A DNA stretch of 64,000 nucleotides from Stanieria sp964562685 (GCA_964562685.1 CAZLUP010000009.1:1-64000); one strand, 5' to 3'; positions 27,163 to 36,151 are shown, counted from the first letter of the stretch. The notes: generated by a model not told the origin, from the sequence alone. Program-made: numbers and translations.

Positions 27163-27251
27163 AAATCGCCTTCTTAATCGTGCTAATTGATTAATCTATT
27201 GACGTTGCTCTTAAATCAGCCATAATTTTATTCCCAGAAACTTCTCGATGT

Positions 27252-27785
27252 TTATTTATCAACGGGAACTGTTTCGAGAAACTTTTCCATGTCGACGTAA
27301 AATTCGCCATCTTGATAAAATCCGGCATCATCATTGCTGAGGACGATAGTTTGTCCGCTGACACTCCGACGAAAGTCGATTAATTGAATTAGTACTTCTT
27401 CTGGATCTGCTCCTGGTTGTAAGGTAATTAAAACATTTTTATCAGGACAAGTTCCACCTCTTTGGTCTGCAACACAAAGTACTGGTTGACGGTTAACATT
27501 GCCAGTACGAATGTATTTTAGACTACCATTATCCAGAAACTTTTGGAATCTTTGAGAAACTGCTAAACAACGTGACTCAGGGGTCCATTGGGCAGAAACA
27601 GTTCTCACCCAGTTAATTAAAGTTACTCTGCCTCTAGGGGTGTTAACAAAAGTATTCCAACCGCCGTTCAGTTTGGCACAGTAATAAGTGTTAGTTTTTG
27701 CCGAACTAGCTTCAGGATGAGCAATGGTAATACCCAAAGCTACAGCTAATCCTGCAAACATTGCCAATGTTGATTTAAGTTTCAT
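27252..27785 (-). CDS. COP23 domain protein
   Basis: A 177-residue exported protein with signal peptide (about 1-29, ending SSAKT) and a COP23 domain: YYCAKLNGGWNTFVNTPRG, LINWVR, SRCLAVSQRFQKF and CVADQRGGTCP, with four Cys likely to make two disulfides. COP23 was described as a peripheral membrane protein whose abundance cycles with the circadian clock in Cyanothece. Its recurring neighbour here is a trypsin-like protease, upstream in the same transcription direction. ATG at 27785. Confidence 0.85.
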   Translation of the reverse strand: MKLKSTLAMFAGLAVALGITIAHPEASSAKTNTYYCAKLNGGWNTFVNTPRGRVTLINWVRTVSAQWTPESRCLAVSQRFQKFLDNGSLKYIRTGNVNRQPVLCVADQRGGTCPDKNVLITLQPGADPEEVLIQLIDFRRSVSGQTIVLSNDDAGFYQDGEFYVDMEKFLETVPVDK

Positions 27786-27911
27786 GGTGACTTTACTTTA
27801 AACAACTTTAAACAAGCTTACTTTATATTCCGAAAATATACTTAGCACCCTAATTTTAGCTAAAATTGTTACTCTTTTGTATTGCTATTGTTAACTTCTT
27901 GTAATCGAATT

Positions 27912-28643
27912 ATGAATCAAGAGTTTGCTCCTCAAGCTACGGAAATCAAAGCTATTTTTGATCGCATTGCTCCCATATACGATCGCTTGAATGATTGGTT
28001 AAGCTTGGGACAACACCGCATTTGGAAAATGATGACAGTAAAATGGAGTAATCCTCATAGGGGTGATCGCGCTTTAGATCTTTGTTGTGGTAGTGGTGAT
28101 TTGGCAATGATGTTAGCGAAACAAGTTGGTGCAACTGGTGAAGTAATTGGTTTAGATTTTGCTTGTTCCCAACTGGCGATCGCGTCTGCTCGACATCAAC
28201 TACTTAATCCTGATTTACCAATTAGTTGGGTAGAAGGAGATGCGCTTCATCTTCCTTTTGTGGATAATTATTTCGATTGTGTAACGATGGGTTATGGCTT
28301 ACGTAATCTCACTGATATCTCTCTTAGTTTACAGGAATTATATCGAGTTCTCAAACCTGGTGCTAAGGCAGCTATCCTTGATTTTCATCGTCCCCAAACA
28401 GCGATCGCCCGTTCTTTTCAACAATGGTATTTACAAAACCTTGTAGTTCCTACAGCACAACGGTTTGGCATGACCGAAGAGTATGCCTATCTTATTCCTA
28501 GTTTAGAACGGTTTCCCACAGGAGTAGAACAAGTAAAACTCGCCCGTGAAGCGGGATTTGAACAAGCTACTCACTATTTGTTTGCTGGCGACATGATGGG
28601 AGTATTAGTCATTACGAAAGGGAATAGTAATAATAGAACATAG
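27912..28643 (+). CDS. menG: Demethylphylloquinone/ubiquinone methyltransferase (MenG/UbiE)
   Basis: A 243-residue SAM-dependent C-methyltransferase. UbiE/MenG signatures are IFDRIAPIYDRLNDWLSLGQHRIWK near residues 14-38, the SAM motif ALDLCCGSGDLA near 54, and GYGLRNLTDISLSLQELYRVLKPGA near 124-150. In cyanobacteria MenG performs the last methylation of phylloquinone for photosystem I. I chose ATG 27912 (MNQEFAPQATEI); the frame extends ten codons upstream to a TTG without family similarity. Divergent from the COP23 gene. Confidence 0.9.
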   Translation: MNQEFAPQATEIKAIFDRIAPIYDRLNDWLSLGQHRIWKMMTVKWSNPHRGDRALDLCCGSGDLAMMLAKQVGATGEVIGLDFACSQLAIASARHQLLNPDLPISWVEGDALHLPFVDNYFDCVTMGYGLRNLTDISLSLQELYRVLKPGAKAAILDFHRPQTAIARSFQQWYLQNLVVPTAQRFGMTEEYAYLIPSLERFPTGVEQVKLAREAGFEQATHYLFAGDMMGVLVITKGNSNNRT

Positions 28644-28685
28644 GTAATCCTAAAATCGACAATTCATTATTGATTAATTACGACC

Positions 28686-29915
28686 TTGGAACTTGCAAAT
28701 CTCTGGTTATTGATGGTTCCTCCTGTAGCAGGGAGTATTATTGGTTATTTCACTAATGATTTAGCCATAAAAATGCTATTTCGTCCCTACAAAGCAATTT
28801 ATTTTGGCAAGCGGAGACTACCTTTTACTCCTGGATTAATTCCTAGCAATCAGAAGCGTTTAGCCCAAAAAGTTTCTGATACAATCATGGGGTCATTGCT
28901 TACCCCAGAAGAATTACAAAAATTAGCAGAAAGATTGCTCAAAACCGAGCGAGTAGAAAGTGCTTTATCTTGGCTATTAAAACTTGCTCTCGATCAAGTT
29001 CAATCTGATAAAGAACAAAAAACAGCTAAAGTCTTAGCTAATGTTTTAAAAGATTTATTTGGGCAATCTTTACCTCGTCTACTAAAAGTATTAGCGCGTA
29101 GAGAAGATTTTTTAGAAGAGCAAATCAATCAAATTTTTGATCAGATTTTATTAGATTTCCAATTAAGTGATGCTCAAGCTAGACAATTTTCTGATTGGCT
29201 TTTGGAAGTAGTTTTGCCTCCCGATCTTCTTCGTCGAGGTATTATTGATTTTTTGACTGATCGCAATATTCAAATTATTGATGAAGGATTTCGCGAAAAA
29301 TCTAGTGGTACTTATTGGGTAGTTGCTAATCTATTTGGTTTGCGTAATAGTTTAATTCGTTTGCGAACTTTTTGTATTGATGAAAAAGAAATTACTAACG
29401 CTCGCTTAAAAGAATTAATTCTTTCTTTAGAAATTCGCAATCGTTTACGAGATTTATTTCAAAATCTTTCTTTACAAAATCTACCTGTAGCTACTGTTAG
29501 GCAATTTCGTAAAACTACTCGTGAAACTGTACGTAATTATTTACAAAGTCGAGGAGCAGAATTTATTCAAGGTTTGGGAGATTCAGTTGATTGGGAAAAT
29601 GTGGCAGTTATAATTATTAATCGTTTACGTTCTTCAGCAACTGTGAATAATTCTTTGGAAATAGTTAGTCAAGAATTAGCTTTAATTCTAGAGCGTTATT
29701 TAGAAAAAGATTTGGAAAACTTAATTACTCAAATTATTCCCATTTTATCGATTGATCAAGTTATTATCGATCGCGTTATGGCTACTTCTCCTCAAGAATT
29801 AGAAGATGCCATTCAAGGAATCGTAAAAAATGAACTCCAAGCGATCGTAAACTTAGGCGGTATTCTTGGATTTTTGGTTGGATTAGGACAAACAGTTTTA
29901 ATGTTGTTGACTTAA
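28686..29915 (+). CDS. DUF445 family membrane protein
   Basis: A 409-residue protein with a hydrophobic N terminus (about 5-22), the signature GSIIGYFTNDLAIKMLFRP near residues 15-33 and FTPGLIPSNQKRLAQ near 47-61, a long helical middle, and a C-terminal hydrophobic helix (about 387-408, GGILGFLVGLGQTVLMLL). This is the DUF445/YheB architecture, of unknown function. It begins at TTG 28686, about 40 bp after menG on the same strand; an ATG at 28713 is the alternative start. Confidence 0.8.
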   Translation: MELANLWLLMVPPVAGSIIGYFTNDLAIKMLFRPYKAIYFGKRRLPFTPGLIPSNQKRLAQKVSDTIMGSLLTPEELQKLAERLLKTERVESALSWLLKLALDQVQSDKEQKTAKVLANVLKDLFGQSLPRLLKVLARREDFLEEQINQIFDQILLDFQLSDAQARQFSDWLLEVVLPPDLLRRGIIDFLTDRNIQIIDEGFREKSSGTYWVVANLFGLRNSLIRLRTFCIDEKEITNARLKELILSLEIRNRLRDLFQNLSLQNLPVATVRQFRKTTRETVRNYLQSRGAEFIQGLGDSVDWENVAVIIINRLRSSATVNNSLEIVSQELALILERYLEKDLENLITQIIPILSIDQVIIDRVMATSPQELEDAIQGIVKNELQAIVNLGGILGFLVGLGQTVLMLLT

Positions 29916-29924
29916 AACAAATTA

Positions 29925-30170
29925 ATGATAATTGTTAATTTTCTAAATCGATTACCGCCAAAATTAATTCTTTGTTTTAGTTTAGTTTTAATCGGATTGA
30001 TTGGCGCGATCAATTATGTAATTAAAATCGACATTTCTTTGTCTATTTTTTATTTGCTGCCAATTACTTTAATCAGTTGGTTTGTGAATCAAAAGTGGGG
30101 AATTATTAGCTCAATAATGTATGAAGTTAAAAAAACAGGTAAAAATAATTTTAAACATGAATTAGTATAA
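29925..30170 (+). pseudogene. Truncated N-terminal membrane fragment of a sensor protein
   Basis: An 81-residue ORF with two hydrophobic segments (about 14-31 and 39-67) ending FYLLPITLISWFVNQKWGIISSI. This pattern is the start of multi-helix membrane sensor regions found in front of GGDEF or histidine kinase domains. The frame then runs into a Lys/Asn-rich tail and stops, and no kinase or GGDEF domain follows in any frame. A palindromic repeat begins about 14 bp after the stop. It is probably a remnant, though a small two-helix protein cannot be ruled out. Confidence 0.5.
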
Positions 30171-30183
30171 TGTTTTGCTTTTA

Positions 30184-30235
30184 AGGTAACTGGTGTACGG
30201 GCAAGGCATGCCTTGCCCCCTACTGGTGACTGATA
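30184..30235. repeat. Palindromic repeat copy 3 (variant)
   Basis: A 20-bp perfect palindrome, GGGCAAGGCATGCCTTGCCC (30199-30218), is flanked by ggtaactggtgtac and cctactggtgactg. The flanks match those of the elements at 1-32 and 7470-7512, although the palindrome centre differs. Confidence 0.7.
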
Positions 30236-30372
30236 AACCCAACTGGTTAATATTCGTTAACTAATCGCGATAATCGTCTCTCAATATTGCAGAATGTAAC
30301 TTTACGAGCCTATAAACTGCAATTGTTAAAGCGGTCTGATTTAAATAACCACGAGTTAACTATTTGAAGATA

Positions 30373-31449
30373 ATGGTAGATAGTCTAAAAAAACCCCAGT
30401 TTGAAGAAATGCGTCCTGGGATTAAAGTCCCATCACAAGAAACAATTCTTACACCTCGTTTCTACACTACAGATTTTGAAGAGATGGCAAAAATGGATCT
30501 CTCAGCTAATGAAGAGGAATTGAGAGCTATCTTAGAGGAATTTCGTACCGACTATAACCGTCATCATTTTGTGCGAGATGAAGAGTTTAATCAATCTTGG
30601 GATTGTATAGATGGCGAAACTCGTAAATTATTTGTAGAATTTTTAGAACGTTCCTGTACTGCTGAATTTTCTGGCTTTTTACTTTACAAAGAATTAGGTA
30701 GACGTTTAAAAGACAAAAATCCTCTTCTGGCAGAAATTTTTACTTTAATGTCGCGAGATGAAGCCCGTCACGCTGGTTTCCTCAATAAAGCGATGTCTGA
30801 TTTTGATTTATGTTTAGACCTCGGATTTCTAACCAAAAGCCGTAAATATACTTTCTTTAAACCCAAATTTATTTTCTACGCTACTTACCTCTCTGAAAAG
30901 ATTGGTTACTGGCGTTATATTACTATTTATCGTCATTTAGAAAAACATCCAGAAGATAGAATTTATCCAATCTTCCGTTTCTTTGAAAACTGGTGTCAAG
31001 ACGAAAACCGTCACGGAGATTTCTTTGATGCCATTATGAAAGCGCAACCTCAATTTCTTAATGATTGGAAAGCTAGACTCTGGTGTCGCTTCTTCCTCTT
31101 ATCCGTTTTTGCTACTATGTATCTCAATGATACTCAGCGTGCTGATTTTTACGCTTCTATCGGTTTAGACGCGCGAGAATATGACAAGTATGTGATCGAA
31201 AAAACTAACGAGAACGCAGGCAGAGTTTTCCCTGTTATTCTGGATGTTAATCGACCAGAATTTTATGACCGCTTAGAAACTTGCGTAAGCAACAATGAAA
31301 AATTGAGAGAGATTGATAGTTCCAACGCTCCTCAATTGATCAAAGGATTACGTAAATTACCTTATTATGTTTCTAATGGTTGGCAATTTTTGAAGTTGTA
31401 TTTAATTAATCCAATTCGTGTCGATCATCTGGAAGGAACTGTTCGTTAA
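30373..31449 (+). CDS. acsF: Mg-protoporphyrin IX monomethyl ester oxidative cyclase
   Basis: A 358-residue di-iron enzyme (AcsF/CHL27) that forms the fifth ring of chlorophyll using O2. The start MVDSLKKPQFEEMRPGIKVP and the segment LTPRFYTTDFEEMAKMDL are standard for cyanobacterial AcsF. Ferritin-like metal motifs are visible as SRDEARHAGF near residue 130 and CQDENRHGDFF near 216. ATG 30373 is chosen over the in-frame TTG at 30364. It is monocistronic with a strong terminator. The O2-independent BchE and the Ycf54 partner are not in the window. Confidence 0.95.
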   Translation: MVDSLKKPQFEEMRPGIKVPSQETILTPRFYTTDFEEMAKMDLSANEEELRAILEEFRTDYNRHHFVRDEEFNQSWDCIDGETRKLFVEFLERSCTAEFSGFLLYKELGRRLKDKNPLLAEIFTLMSRDEARHAGFLNKAMSDFDLCLDLGFLTKSRKYTFFKPKFIFYATYLSEKIGYWRYITIYRHLEKHPEDRIYPIFRFFENWCQDENRHGDFFDAIMKAQPQFLNDWKARLWCRFFLLSVFATMYLNDTQRADFYASIGLDAREYDKYVIEKTNENAGRVFPVILDVNRPEFYDRLETCVSNNEKLREIDSSNAPQLIKGLRKLPYYVSNGWQFLKLYLINPIRVDHLEGTVR

Positions 31450-31482
31450 ATTATCAGCTTTCATCCTTGGCTGATTCAGTTT

Positions 31483-31510
31483 GGTTCTGTGTTATGCAGA
31501 ACCTTTTTTT
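31483..31510 (+). terminator. Rho-independent terminator of acsF
   Basis: GGTTCTG (31483-31489) pairs with CAGAACC (31497-31503) across a seven-base loop, directly followed by seven T residues (31504-31510). It lies 34 bp after the acsF stop. Confidence 0.85.
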
Positions 31511-31663
31511 GTTTTAAAGTTTTAAGGTTAAATTCAAGACAATTCTAGATTAATAAATAAATTTGACTTTATTAATGCGATCGCTTTATAAGTATATAAA
31601 TAAAGTTAAAATTGTTAAACTATTAAAAAAAAATAATCAAAGTCTTCTTGGTACGCTTTAACT

Positions 31664-31873
31664 TTAATTACTGATTATTTCAAAAAATAAAGGAGGGTTA
31701 AATTCCCTCCCAGATGATTGATTATTTTGTTTGTTTTGCGAGTTATCTTGCAACTTTTGGCGGAGCATTTGTTGTTGTTTACGGAGTTGTCTTGCTCTAG
31801 CAGAACCACCTTTTCCTTTGTCATTGCGACCTTGACGGCGTGGTGATTCCCATCGCTTCAGTCGTTGTGCCAC
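31664..31873 (-). CDS. Small basic hypothetical protein
   Basis: A 69-residue, Arg/Lys/Gln-rich protein beginning MAQRLKRWESPRRQGRNDKG, with a coiled-coil-like middle (RARQLRKQQQMLRQKLQD). There is no membrane segment. It uses GTG at 31873 with AAAGG about nine bases upstream, which supports translation. The composition suggests nucleic acid or ribosome association, but I do not recognise a family. Confidence 0.55.
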   Translation of the reverse strand: MAQRLKRWESPRRQGRNDKGKGGSARARQLRKQQQMLRQKLQDNSQNKQNNQSSGREFNPPLFFEIISN

Positions 31874-31926
31874 AGTTATTTACCTTTAAATTAATTTACC
31901 ACTTTATATATTGTAGTACATTGTGT

Positions 31927-32739
31927 TTATTTGGACAAGCTTAAAACTTGATTCAACTTACCACTGCTATAACCTTCTAGATCTAGAGTGACATAAATAA
32001 AACCAAGTTCTTTAAATTTTGCGACTAGGCGAGCTAAATCAGTATTCAAAATAAATTCTTGAATTTGTTCGCTAGGTAATTCTATTTTGGCAGTATCTCC
32101 GAAACTGCGAACCCGTAAATTTTGATAACCCAATTGTCGTAAATAAATTTCTGCTCTTCCTACCCGTTGTAATTTAGCAACCGTAATTTCTTCTCCGTAG
32201 GGAAAACGGGAACTTAGACAGGGTTGGGCTGGTTTATCCCACCAAGTAAGTCCTAAATGACGGGAAATTTCCCTTACTTCCATTTTAGTTATACCCAATT
32301 CGGCTAAAGGCGATCGCGCTCCTCTTTCTTTAGCTGCTTGAATTCCTGGGCGATAGTCTTGTAAGTCATCGGCATTTACCCCATCAACTACGTAGGGATA
32401 ACCTCTAGCTATAGCTAAGGGTTTTAAGGTGTCATGGAGTTCACTTTTACAAAAATAACAGCGATTGGTAGGATTAGAAGTATAATTTGGGTTTTCCATT
32501 TCCTGAGTTTCAACTAACTCGTGTTTGATCCCAATTACTGCTGCTTGGATACTTGCTTCTTCTAATTCTTCTGGTAATAAGGAAGGAGAAACTGCTGTAA
32601 TTGCCAAAGCGCGATCGCCTAAAACATCATAAGCAACTTTGGCGACTAAAGTACTATCTACACCTCCAGAATAAGCGATTAAAGCTTTCTCCATGTCTTG
32701 AAATAAGCTGGTTAGTTGCGTTAATTTTGTTTGAATCAT
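31927..32739 (-). CDS. larE: ATP-dependent sacrificial sulfur transferase LarE
   Basis: A 270-residue PP-loop enzyme. The ATP motif AYSGGVDSTLVAKVAYD lies near residues 22-38, followed by the conserved NRCYFCKSELH near 92-102 (LarE Cys region) and GVNADDLQDYRPGIQAAKERG near 119. LarE supplies sulfur for the nickel-pincer cofactor of lactate racemase and related enzymes. No larB/larC or nickel transporter is nearby. ATG 32739 is preferred over the frame start at 32766. The gene begins 29 bp after the sensor kinase stop, so the two may share a transcript. Confidence 0.85.
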   Translation of the reverse strand: MIQTKLTQLTSLFQDMEKALIAYSGGVDSTLVAKVAYDVLGDRALAITAVSPSLLPEELEEASIQAAVIGIKHELVETQEMENPNYTSNPTNRCYFCKSELHDTLKPLAIARGYPYVVDGVNADDLQDYRPGIQAAKERGARSPLAELGITKMEVREISRHLGLTWWDKPAQPCLSSRFPYGEEITVAKLQRVGRAEIYLRQLGYQNLRVRSFGDTAKIELPSEQIQEFILNTDLARLVAKFKELGFIYVTLDLEGYSSGKLNQVLSLSK

Positions 32740-32768
32740 GATTAAATAATCAAGAGGTTCTAACAAAA

Positions 32769-33989
32769 CTATAATTGATTCTTTTCCAGACGAGGTATAG
32801 ATAAAGTAAAACAGCTACCTTTTCCAGCTTCTGAAGTAAGTGTAATATCCCCACCATGTAGTCTAGCTAATTTTTGGGACAAAGCTAATCCTAACCCAGT
32901 TCCTTTATGAAGACGATGAAGAGGGGTGTGAATTTGTTGAAAGGGTTGAAATAGTTTTTGACAGTCTGCTTGAGAAATACCAATTCCTGTATCGATTACC
33001 GCAAACTTAAGCATATTTTTGTGCAACTGTACTTGTAAAGTAACCGAACCTTCTTGAGTAAATTTCACGGCATTAGAAAGTAAATTGACTAAAATTTGTT
33101 TTAACCGTAATTTATCGGCTACACAAAAATCTACTTTTTTATCAATGTTTAAAATTAACTCTAGTCCTTTTTGTCGAGCTTTTTCTTCAACTATGGCTAA
33201 GGAAGCACGACAAATATCTTCTACTGCTAAATTTTCTAAATATAATTCTTCTTTTTGAGCTTCTAGTTTGGCTAAATCTAAATAGTCATTAACCAACTCT
33301 AAAAGATGTTCTCCTGTGCTGGCAATACCACTAATATATTGCATTTGTTTGGGATTAAGAGAACCATAAATTTCTTCCTTTAACATCCTGGCAAACCCTA
33401 AAATTGCTGCGATAGGATTGCGAAGTTCATGATTTAAATGAGAAATAAATTCCTGTTTGGTAGCTTCGGCTATTTGCCATTCGCGTTTTTCTTGCTCTAG
33501 TTTTTTAATATATTCTTCTTGATGCTTTTTGCGCTCAAGTTGTTGTTGATAATGAAAAAAATTAACTAATGCTTTTTCTAAAATTTTGGGTAATTTATGA
33601 AGTTTATGTTTTAAAACGTAGCCACTCACTCCCGACTGAATACATTGAGTCGCTATTTCATCTCCCAGAAAATCTGTGATTAAGATTAAAGGTATTTTAA
33701 GAGGATTAGTGAGCCACCACTCTAGTCGATCCAAGGGAGACTCACAAATAGAATAATTTTCAGATGAGCAGTAATTGTATAAGATAGCATCATAAACTTG
33801 CTCGGTTAAATAAATATAAGATTCTTCAACATTAGTAGCTTGATAAGTGAAACTTATTTCTGCCGTTTCTAATGTTTTGATGATGCCTTCTAGCTCGGTA
33901 ACTTTGTCTGTCAAAATTAACAGATTCACATTGTTAATCGAATTAAGTTTCGGTGCTAATTGTAAACTCAATCCAGAACTATTAAACAT
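32769..33989 (-). CDS. Histidine kinase with N-terminal degenerate receiver domain
   Basis: A 406-residue soluble kinase. Residues about 20-140 have a receiver-like fold (NLLILTDKV..., PLILITDFLG, GVSGYVLKHK), but the phosphoacceptor position in ILYNY is Asn72, and only one acidic-pocket residue (D28) remains. The Lys (K127) is kept. After a coiled coil (about 145-180), HisKA has H187 in HLNHELRNPIAAILGFA, then the HATPase shows DTGIGI and GTGLGLALSQKLA. It may sense a ligand or partner through the pseudo-receiver. No response regulator is adjacent. Confidence 0.88.
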   Translation of the reverse strand: MFNSSGLSLQLAPKLNSINNVNLLILTDKVTELEGIIKTLETAEISFTYQATNVEESYIYLTEQVYDAILYNYCSSENYSICESPLDRLEWWLTNPLKIPLILITDFLGDEIATQCIQSGVSGYVLKHKLHKLPKILEKALVNFFHYQQQLERKKHQEEYIKKLEQEKREWQIAEATKQEFISHLNHELRNPIAAILGFARMLKEEIYGSLNPKQMQYISGIASTGEHLLELVNDYLDLAKLEAQKEELYLENLAVEDICRASLAIVEEKARQKGLELILNIDKKVDFCVADKLRLKQILVNLLSNAVKFTQEGSVTLQVQLHKNMLKFAVIDTGIGISQADCQKLFQPFQQIHTPLHRLHKGTGLGLALSQKLARLHGGDITLTSEAGKGSCFTLSIPRLEKNQL

Positions 33990-34147
33990 AAAAATTGCTT
34001 GATCTAGGATTGAACTTAGTTCGGTAAATCTCGTCGAGACGCTATCTATAATTTATAGTGTATTGATATCGATGATGTAAATTTTGAAATTGATATTAAT
34101 CTTTTTTTAACAAAAGGACTATTGAATGTAATTTAGCTTTCTAATTT

Positions 34148-34921
34148 CTAAAACTCTTTTTGAGAGAAAATAATCATGGCAATGATTAAAAGTAAAATGG
34201 TATACAATAACCCATAAAGAGCATGACCAAACAAATCGGTATAATTGGGTAATAAGCCATAGACAGCCTCATTTTTAAGATCGAGACGAGATAAATCTGG
34301 TAATACCAAATACAAACTTGTAGTTAAAGTTTCAATGCTTTCATTTTTGCTTAATTTACCTAATTCTACTAAGTCTTGACTAAAGTGTCCCATCAAATAT
34401 ACACCAAAACTTAAAAGAGTTGCCAAGATAGAACTGGTGAATACACCGAAAAGTATTGCAACTGCTACTAATAATGACAACTCTAGCAATAGGTAACCAG
34501 CAGAAATTACTAAAGCTAAGAGAGGATAAGGAATTGCAGAAAAACTCATCATTCCTAGATAGATTGTCATCATGATTCCTACCATGACAACTAGTACGGC
34601 GACTAAACTTAAGTGTTTGCCGACAATTAATTCGGCTCGACTAATTGGTTTAGGAATTAACATGAGTAAGGTACGCTTTTCAATTTCTTTATTGATCAGA
34701 CTCGTACCCACAAAGATTGCAACTACTACACTTAATAAGGCAATTGAACCAATGCCAAAATCTAGTAGAATTTTTTCGTGAGTACCAGCAGCAATTTCTG
34801 GAATTAATCTAACTGCAAGAATTAGTAATAAAGAAAAAAAACCAACAAAATAAAGAATGCGATCGCGAATTACTTCTTGAAAACCGTTTTTAGCAATCGT
34901 AAATACTCTTACTACATTCAT
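34148..34921 (-). CDS. ABC-2 type transporter permease
   Basis: A 257-residue membrane protein with six predicted helices: about 24-42, 56-77, 105-128, 136-158, 160-178 and 232-252. The segment IVVAIFVGTSLINKEIEKRTLLMLIPKPISRAELIVGKHL is typical of ABC-2 permeases. The ATP-binding partner is not adjacent, so substrate and direction are unknown. ATG at 34921. Confidence 0.85.
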   Translation of the reverse strand: MNVVRVFTIAKNGFQEVIRDRILYFVGFFSLLLILAVRLIPEIAAGTHEKILLDFGIGSIALLSVVVAIFVGTSLINKEIEKRTLLMLIPKPISRAELIVGKHLSLVAVLVVMVGIMMTIYLGMMSFSAIPYPLLALVISAGYLLLELSLLVAVAILFGVFTSSILATLLSFGVYLMGHFSQDLVELGKLSKNESIETLTTSLYLVLPDLSRLDLKNEAVYGLLPNYTDLFGHALYGLLYTILLLIIAMIIFSQKEF

Positions 34922-35010
34922 GATTGATTTCGTCAGAATAAACTTATCTCAGGATTTACACTGTTTATAATTCCCTGAAATCAGGACAAAATAAACATGA
35001 TAGGTAAAAA

Positions 35011-35826
35011 CTAATGGGGTTTGCCTAAAAACTCTACTAAAGGTAAAAACTCTTTAATTAATTCTGCTCGACTGACGACTAAGCAAGGTAAGGAAACATT
35101 GCTATAATTTTGGCTGATTTGGAGTGGAAAAACGGGTTTTGAGTCTAAAAAAATAAATTTACCCCCAGCAGCTTGCACAATTACCCACACTGCTGCTAAA
35201 TCCCAGATTTTCGGAGTTGCTTCTACTCCACCAATCGCTGCACCAGCAGCTACTAGAAGTAAATTATAACTGGCAACGCCAATCATTCTAATTTTACAAG
35301 GAAAGGGATTTTTAAGTACTTCAGTACTACGAGCGCAGAGGTTAAAGAGATGACTTTTGCTAGGAGAGTCTTGACTGGTATGAATTGGTTGATTATTAAG
35401 ATATGCACCTGTGGGTATTTCTAATCCAGAATTGCCACCCCAATAACCGTGAAAAGATTGTCTTAGTTGAGGTAAATAGACAAAACCAAAAACAGGTGTA
35501 CCCTCATATAATAATCCTAAGGAAATGCCCCAGATCGGTACACCACGAGTAAAATTAGTTGTGCCGTCAATCGGATCGACAATCCAACACCATTGAGAAT
35601 CAGGAAAAATTTGGGTAGTTTCTTCAGTTAATACCCCATGATCAGGGAAAGTATTAATAATTGCTGCTCTTATTTCTTTATCAGAAGAGCGATCGGCCTT
35701 AGTAACTAGACTACCATCTTCTTTTTGAATTGCTTGTAATTTCCCAAAATCAGCTATCAAGCGATCGCCAACTACTTCGGTTGTAGCTTGACAGAATTGT
35801 AAAACTTTGTCCCAAAAATTTTCCAT
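35011..35826 (-). CDS. Inositol monophosphatase family phosphatase
   Basis: A 271-residue Mg-dependent sugar phosphatase of the IMPase fold. Visible are LVTKADRSSDKEIR, the metal-binding GVLTEE near residue 67, the signature WIVDPIDGTTNFTRG near 83-97, and the C-terminal KIWDLAAVWVIVQAAGGK near 210-227. Substrates in the family include inositol-1-phosphate, histidinol phosphate and fructose bisphosphate, and I cannot choose from sequence alone. ATG at 35826; monocistronic. Confidence 0.88.
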   Translation of the reverse strand: MENFWDKVLQFCQATTEVVGDRLIADFGKLQAIQKEDGSLVTKADRSSDKEIRAAIINTFPDHGVLTEETTQIFPDSQWCWIVDPIDGTTNFTRGVPIWGISLGLLYEGTPVFGFVYLPQLRQSFHGYWGGNSGLEIPTGAYLNNQPIHTSQDSPSKSHLFNLCARSTEVLKNPFPCKIRMIGVASYNLLLVAAGAAIGGVEATPKIWDLAAVWVIVQAAGGKFIFLDSKPVFPLQISQNYSNVSLPCLVVSRAELIKEFLPLVEFLGKPH

Positions 35827-36151
35827 ATTTAATCTTGCTTTGCTCTGTTTTTTGAGTTTATCAACATTTAGATCACTGATTGTTACAGATCAAATACCAA
35901 GCTTTATTTGATTGTTACTCCGATAATAAAAAAAACAATAACAACTCCAAGATATATACTAAAGCTTTAGTTTTTTATCTTCTGTGTTAATTACTTCACT
36001 GAAGTTCGCGCTTGATTTATTAAATAATTAACAAGGTTTGTTTAGGATATTTGCATCCATAGCAGTTCTAAATTAATACTTGATCAATAAAATTTAAAAA
36101 GATTTGTTACTAGTTCAGTGCCATCAATCATGAACACTAAGCTACATTTCA
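35827..36151. other. Spacer with a 14-bp palindrome
   Basis: A 325-bp AT-rich spacer upstream of the phosphatase gene and downstream of the CYTH gene. ACTAAAGCTTTAGT (35959-35972) is a perfect palindrome followed by a T run. On the plus strand it resembles a terminator, yet both flanking genes are on the minus strand. No gene is seen. Confidence 0.4.

Noticed and set aside
35959..35977. ACTAAAGCTTTAGT followed by T run as a rho-independent terminator
   Set aside because: It is oriented for plus-strand transcription, but no plus-strand gene ends there. Stem is only about five pairs.
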